DNA from: Actinomycetes bacterium
GTDB taxonomy: Bacteria > Actinomycetota > Acidimicrobiia > Acidimicrobiales > Ilumatobacteraceae
Direction: 5' to 3'
Length of the DNA stretch: 64,000 bases
Assembly (NCBI GenBank): GCA_029782355.1
Contig: JAKOUY010000011.1
Location: 310,001 to 374,000 of the forward strand
This document shows positions 43,779 through 52,253 of this stretch, in pieces. Position numbers and translations under genes: made by a program. Each line of letters opens with the position of its first letter. Position 1 is the stretch's first letter. The notes under the pieces were generated by a model. The model was given only the letters and a program-made list of their open reading frames with translations. It was not told the origin of the DNA and searched no databases.

Positions 43779-44675
43779 TCACCAGCCGCGATCGGCGTAG
43801 TGCTGGTCGAGCTCGTCCATGCCGATGCCGGTCATCGGCGCGCCGAGGCCACGGCTGACCTTGGCGAGGATGTCGGCGTCCCGGAAGTGGGTGGTGGCCT
43901 CGACGATCGCCTTGGCGCGCGGCGAGGGATCGGCGCTCTTGAAGATGCCCGAGCCGACGAACACCGCCTCGGCACCGAGCTGCATCGCCAGGGCGGCGTC
44001 GGCCGGGGTGGCGATGCCGCCGGCACAGAACAACGGCACCGGCAACCACCCGGTCTCGGCGATCTCCTGCACCAGCGGGAGCGGCGCCTGCAGCTGCTTG
44101 GCCCAGCCGAACAGCTCGGCGGAGTCCGCCTGACCGAGCTTGCGGATATCTCCGACGATGGCCCGTAGGTGGCGGACGGCCTCGACGATGTTGCCGGTTC
44201 CGGCCTCCCCCTTCGACCGGATCATGCAGGCACCCTCGCTGATCCGCCGCAGTGCTTCGCCGAGGTTCGTGGCCCCGCAGACGAACGGCACGGTGAAGGC
44301 GAACTTGTCGATGTGATGGGCCTCGTCCGCCGGCGTCAGCACCTCGGACTCGTCGATGTAGTCGACGCCGAGCGACTGCAGGATCTGGGCCTCGACGAAG
44401 TGGCCGATGCGCGCCTTGGCCATGACCGGGATGGTGACCGCGGCCTGGATCCCCTCGATCATCTCCGGGTCGCTCATCCGCGCCACCCCGCCGTCACGGC
44501 GGATGTCGGCGGGCACTCGCTCGAGGGCCATCACGGCCACGGCCCCGGCGTCCTCGGCCACCTTGGCATGCTCGGCGGTGACGACGTCCATGATGACGCC
44601 GCCCTTCAACATCTCGGCGAGGCCACGCTTGACCGGGAACGTCCCCGTGGTCCGCGGCGCGTCAGGCGTCTTCAT
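43779..44675 (-). CDS. pdxS: Pyridoxal 5'-phosphate synthase subunit PdxS
   Basis: A 298-residue TIM-barrel enzyme that builds PLP from ribose 5-phosphate, glyceraldehyde 3-phosphate and ammonia. Motifs: [57 protein letters not shown], and [25 protein letters not shown] (44685-44690, minus strand) lies 9 nt before the ATG and is a possible -10 box. First gene of pdxS-pdxT-yebC(-peroxiredoxin). Confidence 0.97.
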   Translation of the reverse strand: MKTPDAPRTTGTFPVKRGLAEMLKGGVIMDVVTAEHAKVAEDAGAVAVMALERVPADIRRDGGVARMSDPEMIEGIQAAVTIPVMAKARIGHFVEAQILQSLGVDYIDESEVLTPADEAHHIDKFAFTVPFVCGATNLGEALRRISEGACMIRSKGEAGTGNIVEAVRHLRAIVGDIRKLGQADSAELFGWAKQLQAPLPLVQEIAETGWLPVPLFCAGGIATPADAALAMQLGAEAVFVGSGIFKSADPSPRAKAIVEATTHFRDADILAKVSRGLGAPMTGIGMDELDQHYADRGW

Positions 44676-44795
44676 AGCGCATCCATCGTAGCCGTCGCCA
44701 CCGTGCGCTCGGCAGGGATTGCCATGGTCAGCCAGGTGCCCGGAGCACCGCGTCCACTGCCTGGCGCGCATTTCCGGTGCGCGACGTGCCGCGGG

Positions 44796-44831
44796 TTGCG
44801 CTGGCAGATGGTTCGAGTGATACTAGAACCA
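44796..44831 (+). promoter_or_regulatory. Promoter with overlapping palindromic operator for the GntR-type gene
   Basis: TTGCGC (44796-44801) and GATACT (44819-44824) are 17 bp apart, a good -35/-10 pair, and the -10 ends 6 nt before the ATG at 44831, consistent with a leaderless transcript. A 23-bp palindrome with arms TGGTTC (44809-44814) and GAACCA (44826-44831), plus inner AGT/ACT, covers the -10 and the start codon. A YtrA-type regulator bound there would block its own promoter. Confidence 0.6.
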
Positions 44832-45178
44832 TGTTGATCCGGGTCGACCCGACCTCGACCGAGCCGCTGTTCGCCCAGATCGCCGGCGCGGTGCGCGGCG
44901 CCATCGGCCGGGCCGAGGTCCGTCGAGGCGAGCGTCTGCCCACCGTGCGCGATCTGGCCGACTCGCTCGGCGTCAACATGCACACCGTGCGCGCCGCGTA
45001 CGGCGTGCTGCGCGACGAAGGCCTGGTGGAGATGCGTCGCGGTCGCAGCGTGACCGTGATCGCCGCCGATCCGGGCCACGCCGATCTCACCGGCTCGGCC
45101 CGCGCCCTGGTGCGCGCCGCCCGCCGGCTCGGACTCTCCAACGACGACATCCGGTCACTCATCGAGGTAGCCCTGTGA
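44831..45178 (+). CDS. GntR-family (YtrA subfamily) transcriptional regulator
   Basis: A 115-residue short GntR protein: a winged helix ([61 protein letters not shown]) and only a small helical tail for dimerisation, typical of YtrA. The start ATG at 44831 is inside the operator palindrome; there is no ribosome site. The stop overlaps the next gene's GTG by 4 nt. YtrA members usually sit with the membrane protein or ABC genes they repress. Confidence 0.92.
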   Translation: MLIRVDPTSTEPLFAQIAGAVRGAIGRAEVRRGERLPTVRDLADSLGVNMHTVRAAYGVLRDEGLVEMRRGRSVTVIAADPGHADLTGSARALVRAARRLGLSNDDIRSLIEVAL

Positions 45179-46209
45179 ACGCCACGCCGACCCCACCCAC
45201 CACCCCAGGACCCGCTGACCCGGCCGGCCCCCGCCGGACTGCCACCGGGCGCCGGATGGCCATCGCCGCCGTCCCCGCGGTCGCCGTGGTCGTCGTCGCC
45301 ATCACCCTGCTCGGGTGGCGGTCGTCGCTGCCCGACCCGCTGGCCACCCACTTCGACCTCGGTGGGACGCCCGACGGCTCGACCGGGCGAGATCTGTTCT
45401 GCTGGATCACCCTGAACGTCGTCGTCCTCGTGGCGGGCGTCGGGCTCGTCGCCGCGTGGCGTGGCCACGGGCGCACCGTCGTGGCCGGCTGGGCCGGCCT
45501 GTCCAGCTTTCTTGCCTGGCTGTGCGCCGGGATCGTCGTGTGGACCGTCGTGATCCACCGCGGCGTCACCGACTGGCGACAGGTCGACGGACCGATGTGG
45601 CCGGGTCTGGCCACGATGATCGTGGCCGCCTCGGCCGCCGCGGCGCTCTCCACCCGCCTGGCCCTGGGTCTCGCCGGCGTCGTCCCGGCGGACACGACCG
45701 ATGGTCGCCTCGGTCTCGGCCCCGACGAGCTGGCCACCTGGACCCACCGCCAGCGCGCCGCCTGGCCGCTGGTGCTCAGCGCCGCCGGTGCGGTGCTGGT
45801 GGCGGTCGGCGTGCTCACCGCCACGGTGGTGATCGGCGTGGTCGGCGGGATCCTGATGGTGGTCGGCGTGGAGATGAGCAGCATGCGGGTCACGGTCGAC
45901 CGGCGCGGGCTGTCGGTCGGGTGGGGGCCGTTCTGCCTGCCGACGACCCGGATCGCCCTCGACCGGGTCGGACGGGCCACCGGCACCGACATCCGCCCGA
46001 TGTCCTGGGGTGGGTGGGGCTACCGGGGCAGCCTGCGGTTGATGGGCAAGGCCGCCGCCGTCCTGCGCGCCGGCGAGGGCATCCGCGTCGACCTGCGCGA
46101 TGGCCGCCAGTTCGCCGTCACCGTGGACGACGCCACCACCGGCGCCCGCCTGCTGAACGATCTCGCCGCCCGCCACGGAGCCGAGCACTCGACCCCTGCG
46201 GCGGACTGA
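45175..46209 (+). CDS. DUF1648-like integral membrane protein
   Basis: A 344-residue protein with about six membrane segments. After a short Pro-rich N-terminus, the first segment is followed by [17 protein letters not shown], the DUF1648 pattern. Later segments include [29 protein letters not shown], and the C-terminal 100 residues form a soluble domain ([31 protein letters not shown]). The GTG at 45175 overlaps the regulator stop (GTGA), so it is probably the regulator's main target. Molecular function unknown. Confidence 0.8.
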   Translation: MNATPTPPTTPGPADPAGPRRTATGRRMAIAAVPAVAVVVVAITLLGWRSSLPDPLATHFDLGGTPDGSTGRDLFCWITLNVVVLVAGVGLVAAWRGHGRTVVAGWAGLSSFLAWLCAGIVVWTVVIHRGVTDWRQVDGPMWPGLATMIVAASAAAALSTRLALGLAGVVPADTTDGRLGLGPDELATWTHRQRAAWPLVLSAAGAVLVAVGVLTATVVIGVVGGILMVVGVEMSSMRVTVDRRGLSVGWGPFCLPTTRIALDRVGRATGTDIRPMSWGGWGYRGSLRLMGKAAAVLRAGEGIRVDLRDGRQFAVTVDDATTGARLLNDLAARHGAEHSTPAAD

Positions 46210-46222
46210 GCCGCGGGTATCG

Positions 46223-47269
46223 TCACCCGTCCGACGGCACCACGGTTGCCGCTCCCTGCCGAGCCAGCTCGATCCACGTCCGCCCGGGGGTGAACAGCAC
46301 GAGCTGGCCGTCGTCGGCGACGAGGGTGTAGTTGGCGGTCAGGTCCTGGCGATCCCACGTCCCGGTCACCACCTTGCCGCCCGACAGCAGCGTGAAGGCG
46401 CCCGACCCGATGGTCTGGGCCTCCGGCGAGGTGGGCGTGGCCGGGCTCGGGCGGTACTCCACCTGCAGGATCAGCACGTTGGCGGCATTGACCTGGCCAC
46501 CATCGGTGGTGTCGTGTGGTGCGTCGTTCTGGGTCCGCAGGTAGGTCCCGAGCATCGGCACCCAGCGCCAACCGACGCGGACGTTGTCCATGGCCAGGTC
46601 TGCGCCCGCTGCCGGGCGGCCGGCGACGACGTCGTCGGCGGCGCGGTACTCGAACTGCGGTCCGGGTGGCGGCAGGAACGGGGGCTGCAGGGCGTACAGC
46701 GCCGGTGTGCCCGAGTACAGGGTGTGCTCGATCGCCACCCGCCGGGTGCGATCGCGGTAGTAGGCCGCGCTGTGGCGCGGCGCACCGAGGTCGACCATCT
46801 GGCTGGAGAGCACGGCCTTGGTGACCCCACCGTTCCCTCCGCTCCAGGCGAACAGCGGCCGGCCGAGCGATCCGAGCATCAAGACGTCCTGGGTGCGGGC
46901 ACTGCGGATCGGGCCGACCTTCCCGGCGTCGTCGCTCTGGAACACGGCAGCGAAGCGGGTCAGCGACTCGACGTTCTCCTCGAAGACCAGATCGGCGTGG
47001 TTCAGCCCGGTCTGCGGGCGGGCCTGGGGGTGGTTGTCGATCTTCACCACCAGGGCCGGCCGGCCGAGCTTGGTCGGATCGGTGACCGGCAGCCCGGTGA
47101 GCGGCATGACCTGGTCGGCGGAGCGGTCGGTTGCCGGTGTCGAGCCCGGTGTCGAAGCCGGTGTGGTGACCGGGCTCGTCGGCGGGCTGGTGCGTGGTGC
47201 CGAGCCGATGAGCGGCGTCGCCAAGCCGGACACGGCGAACGCCACCCCGAGTGGGCGGAAGAACGTCAC
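46223..47269 (-). CDS. DUF3048 (YerB-like) exported protein
   Basis: A 348-residue protein. An N-terminal hydrophobic stretch (FFRPLGVAFAVSGLATPLIGSA) acts as signal or anchor, followed by a Thr/Pro-rich linker. The domain shows GRPALVVKIDNHPQARPQTGLNHADLVFEENVE and KVGPIRSARTQDVLML, the DUF3048 hallmarks, and ends with a beta-rich part (FTPGRTWIEL). No lipobox Cys. GTG start overlaps the htpX stop by 4 nt, so it is coupled to the protease gene. Family function unknown. Confidence 0.85.
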   Translation of the reverse strand: MTFFRPLGVAFAVSGLATPLIGSAPRTSPPTSPVTTPASTPGSTPATDRSADQVMPLTGLPVTDPTKLGRPALVVKIDNHPQARPQTGLNHADLVFEENVESLTRFAAVFQSDDAGKVGPIRSARTQDVLMLGSLGRPLFAWSGGNGGVTKAVLSSQMVDLGAPRHSAAYYRDRTRRVAIEHTLYSGTPALYALQPPFLPPPGPQFEYRAADDVVAGRPAAGADLAMDNVRVGWRWVPMLGTYLRTQNDAPHDTTDGGQVNAANVLILQVEYRPSPATPTSPEAQTIGSGAFTLLSGGKVVTGTWDRQDLTANYTLVADDGQLVLFTPGRTWIELARQGAATVVPSDG

Positions 47270-48171
47270 AGTTCCTTGAGTAGCGCGATTCGCTCGTCGA
47301 GTGGTGGATGGGTGTCGAACAGCCGATTGATGCCGCCGAGGCGCCCGTGGTCACCAACCCCGGACATCGGCTGCTCGATCCACAGGTGGGCGGTCGCCGT
47401 GCTGGCGGCGTGGGTGACCGTGCAGTCGTCACGCAGCTTCTCCAGCGCCGAGATCAACCCCGGCGGGTAGCGGGTCAGCTGGCAGGCGCTCACATCGGCC
47501 AGCGTCTCCCGCCGGCGGCTGACCGCAGCCTGCATCAGCCGTGAGAGCAGCGGGGCGAAGATCAACAGGACGAAGCCGACGATGGCCAACGGGTTGCCCG
47601 TGTCGTTGCGGTCGCCGGACCGCCGTTCCCGACCACCGTTCCACCACATCATCCGGATCGCCATCTGGGTGACCACGGCGATCGCCCCGACCAGGGTGAC
47701 GGCCAAGGTCGAGATGAGGATGTCGTAGTTGCGGATGTGCGACAGCTCGTGGGCCAGCACCCCTTCCAACTCGACCCGGTTGAGCTTCTCCAGCAGTCCG
47801 GTGGTGACGGCGATGGCCGCATGCTTCGGATTGCGTCCGGTGGCGAAGGCGTTCGGGGCCGGGTCGTCGACGACGTAGACGCGCGGCTTGGGCAGGCCGG
47901 CGGCGATGCACAACCCCTCGACCAGGTTGTGCAGGCGCTGGTAGACCTCCGGGTCGGCCGGTTGAGCCCGGCTGACGGCCAGGGCGATGGCGTCCGCCTT
48001 CCAGTACGACGCGAACGCCATGCCGGCGCTGATCACCAGGGCGATGACCGTCCCCACCAGACCGTCACCGAGCAGTTGGCCGACCGCCAACCCGACGAGG
48101 GTCAGCAGGACGACGAACCCGGCGATGAGCAGCGCACTCCGCCGTTTGTTGGCGCGGATCAGATCGAACAT
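47266..48171 (-). CDS. htpX: HtpX-family membrane zinc metalloprotease
   Basis: A 301-residue M48 protease. Two N-terminal membrane segments, then the zinc motif HELSH in VLAHELSHIRNYDIL, a second membrane pair around residues 150-200, and the third ligand Glu in RRRETLADVSA. Family members degrade damaged membrane proteins under envelope stress. ATG at 48171. It lies 36 nt after lemA; htpX-lemA pairing is common. Confidence 0.92.
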   Translation of the reverse strand: MFDLIRANKRRSALLIAGFVVLLTLVGLAVGQLLGDGLVGTVIALVISAGMAFASYWKADAIALAVSRAQPADPEVYQRLHNLVEGLCIAAGLPKPRVYVVDDPAPNAFATGRNPKHAAIAVTTGLLEKLNRVELEGVLAHELSHIRNYDILISTLAVTLVGAIAVVTQMAIRMMWWNGGRERRSGDRNDTGNPLAIVGFVLLIFAPLLSRLMQAAVSRRRETLADVSACQLTRYPPGLISALEKLRDDCTVTHAASTATAHLWIEQPMSGVGDHGRLGGINRLFDTHPPLDERIALLKEL

Positions 48172-48207
48172 GGCACGTCGAACATGGTCGTGGGCCCCGC
48201 AGGGCGG

Positions 48208-48762
48208 TCAGAACCCGACCTTGGGCACCTCCCGTGAGGCCTCGTCGGCCTCGAAGTACTCGCGCTTGGCGAAGTGCATCATCCGGGCGAAGAACACCGT
48301 GGGGAAGGCCTGCAGCTTGTTGTTGTAGTTGAGCACGGCGTCGTTGTAGAACTGCCGGGCGTACGCCACCCGGCCCTCGGTGGCAGTCAGCTCTTCCTGC
48401 AGGGCAAGGAAGTTCTGGTTGGCCTTGAGGTCCGGGTAGGCCTCGCTGAGGGCGAACAGCTGCCGCAGGGCACCGGTGAGCTGCGTGTCCGCCTGGGCCT
48501 GGCCGGCTGGCGTGGCCGGCGCGGCGATCGCCGCGTTGCGGGCCCGGACGACCGCATCGAGAGTGTCCTTCTCATGGGCGGCGTAGGCCTTGACCGTCTC
48601 GACCAGGTTGGGGATCAGGTCGATACGCCGCTTGAGCTGGACGTCGATCTGCGACCAGGCGTTCTCCACCTGGTTGCGCCCACGGATCAGCCCGTTGTAG
48701 GCACCGACGCCGAGAACCGCCACCAGCACGAGGACGGCGAGAATGATGAGGACAGCGACCAT
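48208..48762 (-). CDS. lemA: LemA family protein
   Basis: A 184-residue protein with one N-terminal membrane anchor (VLIILAVLVLVAVLGVGAYNGLI) and a helical domain with RNQVENAWSQIDVQLKRRIDLIPNLVETVKAYA, the LemA signature. Expected topology is a short outside tail with the bundle in the cytoplasm or the reverse; role unclear, linked to HtpX by position. The ATG at 48762 has TATGAT 6 nt upstream and no ribosome site. Confidence 0.93.
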   Translation of the reverse strand: MVAVLIILAVLVLVAVLGVGAYNGLIRGRNQVENAWSQIDVQLKRRIDLIPNLVETVKAYAAHEKDTLDAVVRARNAAIAAPATPAGQAQADTQLTGALRQLFALSEAYPDLKANQNFLALQEELTATEGRVAYARQFYNDAVLNYNNKLQAFPTVFFARMMHFAKREYFEADEASREVPKVGF

Positions 48763-48768
48763 CGGGAC

Positions 48769-48774
48769 ATCATA
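48769..48774 (-). promoter_or_regulatory. -10 element for a leaderless lemA-htpX transcript
   Basis: TATGAT on the minus strand, close to the TATAAT consensus, ends 6 nt before the lemA ATG. It overlaps the stop codon of the upstream glycosyltransferase gene. No -35 match in the GC-rich upstream sequence. Confidence 0.5.
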
Positions 48775-49993
48775 CGGCGGAGGGCCCTGCGGGCGGGGTG
48801 ACCAGCCGCCGATAGCGCTCGGCGTACAGCTCGGCGAGGTGGTCCATGGAGAAGTCGTCGGCCCGGCGGGAGCCGGCGTCGACCAGCCGGCTGCGCAGCT
48901 CGCCATCGGCCAGCACCCGAGCCAGGGCCGCGCCGAGCGCGTCGACGTCGCCGGGCGGCACGAGGACCGCGTCCGACCCGTCCGTGGCGACGTTGCGGTA
49001 GCCGTCGAGCCCGCTGGCGACGATGGCCGTGCCGGCGGCCATCGCCTCGATCAGCACCACGCCGAACGACTCGCCACGCAGCGACGGGGCACAGAACACG
49101 TCGGCGCCGCGCAGCCGCGCCGCCTTGTCCTCGTCGGACAGCCGACCGAGCCACTCGACCCGCGTGTCGTGCTGGTACTGGCGGCGCAGTCGGGCGGTGT
49201 CCGGGCCATCGCTGGCGACCCACAGCCGGGTGTCGGCCGGCAGGGCGGCCATTGCCGCCAGCAGCACGTCGAGTCCCTTGCGCTCCTCGTGGCGACCGCA
49301 GAAGAAGATGGTCGGGGCGGTGGTCGCCGCGGTCGGCCCGATGCGGTACCGCTCCAGCTCGACACCGTTGAACAGCACCTCCGGCTCGATCGTCGGGGCA
49401 ACCGTGCGCAGCAGCGCCTCGGCGTCCTTGGAGACCACGACGGCGTGGTGGATGTTCGGCGTCATCCGCCGCAGCAGCCCGCCGAACCAGCGGTAGCTGG
49501 CGCTCTCCCCAGCGGCGTGGAAGGTGGCCAGCACGGGCGCCGGATGGACCAGCAGCGTGGTCATGGTGGGCCCGGGAGCGAACGGCTCGTGCAGATGGAG
49601 GACGTCGAACTGCTCGTCGCTCAGCGCTCGCAACGTGCGCAGCACGTTGGACGGATCCGGTGCCAGCGGGGCGATCGAGCCGTTGGCCGCGGTCGGCAGG
49701 CTGTTGCCGAGCGGGGTGACGAAGGTGGCCGGGGGCGGCCCGTCGCACGGGGCCAGCACGCGCACCTCGATCCCCCGGCGACGCAACGTGCGCGCCAGAC
49801 CGAGCACCTGGGCCTGCACCCCTCCCGGGATCGACATGCTGTACGGGCAGACCATGCCGACCCGGAGCACGCCCGAGCGCGGCGGGCGTCCGGCGTCGTC
49901 GTCCAGCTGGGACAGCATCCGCCCGAGCGTGGTACGCGGCCCACCGGGCTGCTGCTCCGCGCTGCTCCACGCCTCGGCCACGGCCCGGACCAT
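48770..49993 (-). CDS. GT4 glycosyltransferase, PimA-like (phosphatidylinositol mannosyltransferase type)
   Basis: About 407 residues from ATG 49993, or 382 from ATG 49918, the latter closer to usual PimA length. The fold begins VGMVCPYSMSIPGGVQAQVLGLARTLRRRGIEV, very like PimA. The donor side has FCGRHEERKGLDVLLAAM and the E-x7-E motif in RGESFGVVLIEAMAAG. PimA mannosylates phosphatidylinositol from GDP-mannose at the inner membrane face; the acceptor here is inferred from resemblance and from an actinobacterial setting. The 103-nt region up to the divergent gene at 50097 shows no clear motif. Confidence 0.8.
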   Translation of the reverse strand: MVRAVAEAWSSAEQQPGGPRTTLGRMLSQLDDDAGRPPRSGVLRVGMVCPYSMSIPGGVQAQVLGLARTLRRRGIEVRVLAPCDGPPPATFVTPLGNSLPTAANGSIAPLAPDPSNVLRTLRALSDEQFDVLHLHEPFAPGPTMTTLLVHPAPVLATFHAAGESASYRWFGGLLRRMTPNIHHAVVVSKDAEALLRTVAPTIEPEVLFNGVELERYRIGPTAATTAPTIFFCGRHEERKGLDVLLAAMAALPADTRLWVASDGPDTARLRRQYQHDTRVEWLGRLSDEDKAARLRGADVFCAPSLRGESFGVVLIEAMAAGTAIVASGLDGYRNVATDGSDAVLVPPGDVDALGAALARVLADGELRSRLVDAGSRRADDFSMDHLAELYAERYRRLVTPPAGPSAV

Positions 49994-50096
49994 ACCGGTT
50001 CGATGGCGGCCGGCGTCGAGGGTGGTGACCGAACGCGCTCCGTTGCGGTCTGCCAGACTCCTGTCCCGAAGTGCCCGGGAACCGTTGGAGGGTCTC

Positions 50097-52253
50097 ATGC
50101 GTCGAACGAGGCACATGGATGCGACTCGCGACGGTCTGGCGCGCCCGGCCGGCCCCATCGGCGTACCGCGCCCGATCACCGCAGGCGCCGCGATCCGAGT
50201 CACCCGGCGCGTCCTCGCCGGCCTGGTGGCGTTGGTGGCGTTGGTCGTTCTGGTGGCGCTGGTCGGCGCCCAGCCGACGCCGGCGAGCGCCGCCGACGGT
50301 GGCGCGGTACCGACGTTCACCGTCGAGGTCGGCGTGCAGGGCTTCGCCGACCCCGACGCGACCCCGGTGCTGACCGTCACCGTCTCGGCCACCACGGCCC
50401 TGGTCGGGCGGATCGATGTGCGCTCGAACACCGGAGCGGTGACCAGCCGGCCGATCGAGGTCGCCGGCGGCACGACCAAGTCGGTCCGCCTGACCACCGA
50501 CGTGCGCGCCGTCGGGGCGATCCTCGACGTGACGCTGTTCGACGGTGACCGCGTCGTGTCCACCAAGACCGTCAGCAGCCAGCCGGCCCAGGACGTCGAG
50601 GTCGTCGGACTCACGCCGCGGGTCGCCGATCGCCTCGGGACCATGCCGACCAACGTCGACCTCGGCGGGTCACTCGGTCGGGCCGTGCTCGGCCGGGTCG
50701 ACGCCGAGCAGATCGACCTCGGCCCCGGAGCCCTCGACCAGTACGACACGCTGGTGGCCTCGACCGCCGACCTCGCCGGCCTCGACGCCGGGCAGCGCCG
50801 CACCGTGCTGATCTGGCTCGCCGAGAGTGGCGTGCTGGTCCTCGACGACACCGACGACCTGTCGGTCCTCCCCGCCGAGTGGCGACCGGGTGCGGCCGGC
50901 TACGCCCTCGCCGGGCGGGGCCTGGTGCGCGTCGACGTCGGCGGCTCCGGCGCCGGGCGGTGGTCGTCGATGGTGCTGCCCACGCCGTCACGAAGTGCGG
51001 GCGGCGCGCTCGATGCCAACCAGTTCTTCGGCGACGCCCTCTCACTGGACGCCCACCTGTTGGCCCGCTCCGGCCTGACCGTGCCGCGCCTGGCCAAGAT
51101 CGTGCTGCCGCTGGCCGGCTACGCGCTCGTCGCCGCCCTCGGGGTCTATGTCGTGGTCCGCCGTCTCCGGCGGATGACCCTGGCCTGGGCGCTGATCCCG
51201 GCGGTCGCGGTCATCGGGTCCGGAGTCATGCTGGGCGTCGGCAACGGGTGGCGGAGCAACGGTCACCCCGCCAGCCTGGCGACCCTGGATTGCAGCATCG
51301 GCGGGTGCGACCAGTTCGCCTCCCTGCTCAACTTCCGCCGCTCCGGTGGCACGGCCACCGCCGACCTCCCGGCCGGCTACCAGCTCGACGGATCGTTCAA
51401 CGCGTTCATGAGTCGGCCGGCCAGCGGCACCACGCTGCTGCGCACCGAGCGCGGCACCCTGCAGTTGCGCAACCGGGTCGACGCCGGTCAGGTGTCGGTG
51501 ACGTCCGTCCACGGCGCCACGGCGGCCGCCGGACTGACCCTCGACGCGGTCTCCGACGGCCGCACCGTCCACGGCACGGTCACCAACCGGACCACCACGA
51601 CCGTACGCGACCTGCGCGTCCTGACACCGGGCGGCATCGCCGGCCTGGGCGACCTGGCCCCGCAGGCCAGCGCCACGTACTCCATCGGCAGCGCCGATGT
51701 CGGCTCCACCAACCCGGCCGCCCTGTGGCCCGCGGCGTCACCGCCCGGTCACCCGGCGGCCGCGATGCTGGCGATGCTCGGCCTCAATCGCCCGATCGTC
51801 GCCGCCGGGGTGGCGCGAGTGGTCGGATGGGCCGATTCGTGGACGTCCGACGTCTTCGCCCAGTCGTCGTCCGGATCCTTGATCACGACGACGGCCAACA
51901 TCGTGCCGAGCGCAGGGCTGCCATCCGACGCGGTCCGCGCCGCCTTCGTCCGTGCGCCGTGGGCCAACCCGGCCACCGGGCTGGAGGACGTCGTCGTCCG
52001 CTACGACCTCCCACCCGGCGCCGTCCCTGGCAAGCCGCTGCAGGTGCGGATGCTCGGGGTGGCGGACACGATCGATGTGCTGACTCCGGCCGGCTGGGCG
52101 GCGGTGCGCCGCGCCGGAGCAGGGTTCACCCTCCCGACGGGGGCGCTGAACCACGGGACGGTCATCGTCCGGATCCGATCGAGTTCCTTCGCCCAGTCCG
52201 GCCTGCCCTCCCCGATCAGCCCGCCCGCCCTGACCACCGTGGACGCACCGTGA
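50097..52253 (+). CDS. Exported membrane protein of unknown function, first gene of the MoxR operon
   Basis: A 718-residue protein. A signal peptide is seen at about residues 35-66 (VLAGLVALVALVVLVALVGA, cut near ASA-AD). The outside part is beta-rich with a Rossmann-like stretch (LDQYDTLVASTADLAGLDAGQRRTVLIWLAESGVLVLDD). Two membrane segments lie near residues 330-385 (PLAGYALVAALGVYVVVRR; LAWALIPAVAVIGSGVMLG), and the C-terminal 330 residues are again outside. GGAGGG at 50087-50092 precedes the ATG. It resembles membrane proteins encoded with ABC-2 exporters and MoxR sets. The next gene's GTG overlaps its stop. Confidence 0.75.
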   Translation: MRRTRHMDATRDGLARPAGPIGVPRPITAGAAIRVTRRVLAGLVALVALVVLVALVGAQPTPASAADGGAVPTFTVEVGVQGFADPDATPVLTVTVSATTALVGRIDVRSNTGAVTSRPIEVAGGTTKSVRLTTDVRAVGAILDVTLFDGDRVVSTKTVSSQPAQDVEVVGLTPRVADRLGTMPTNVDLGGSLGRAVLGRVDAEQIDLGPGALDQYDTLVASTADLAGLDAGQRRTVLIWLAESGVLVLDDTDDLSVLPAEWRPGAAGYALAGRGLVRVDVGGSGAGRWSSMVLPTPSRSAGGALDANQFFGDALSLDAHLLARSGLTVPRLAKIVLPLAGYALVAALGVYVVVRRLRRMTLAWALIPAVAVIGSGVMLGVGNGWRSNGHPASLATLDCSIGGCDQFASLLNFRRSGGTATADLPAGYQLDGSFNAFMSRPASGTTLLRTERGTLQLRNRVDAGQVSVTSVHGATAAAGLTLDAVSDGRTVHGTVTNRTTTTVRDLRVLTPGGIAGLGDLAPQASATYSIGSADVGSTNPAALWPAASPPGHPAAAMLAMLGLNRPIVAAGVARVVGWADSWTSDVFAQSSSGSLITTTANIVPSAGLPSDAVRAAFVRAPWANPATGLEDVVVRYDLPPGAVPGKPLQVRMLGVADTIDVLTPAGWAAVRRAGAGFTLPTGALNHGTVIVRIRSSSFAQSGLPSPISPPALTTVDAP

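Noticed and set aside
44777-44830. Longer GntR protein starting at 44777
   Set aside because: The added 18 residues would cover the -35/-10 region and operator; the winged-helix protein starts naturally at [13 protein letters not shown].
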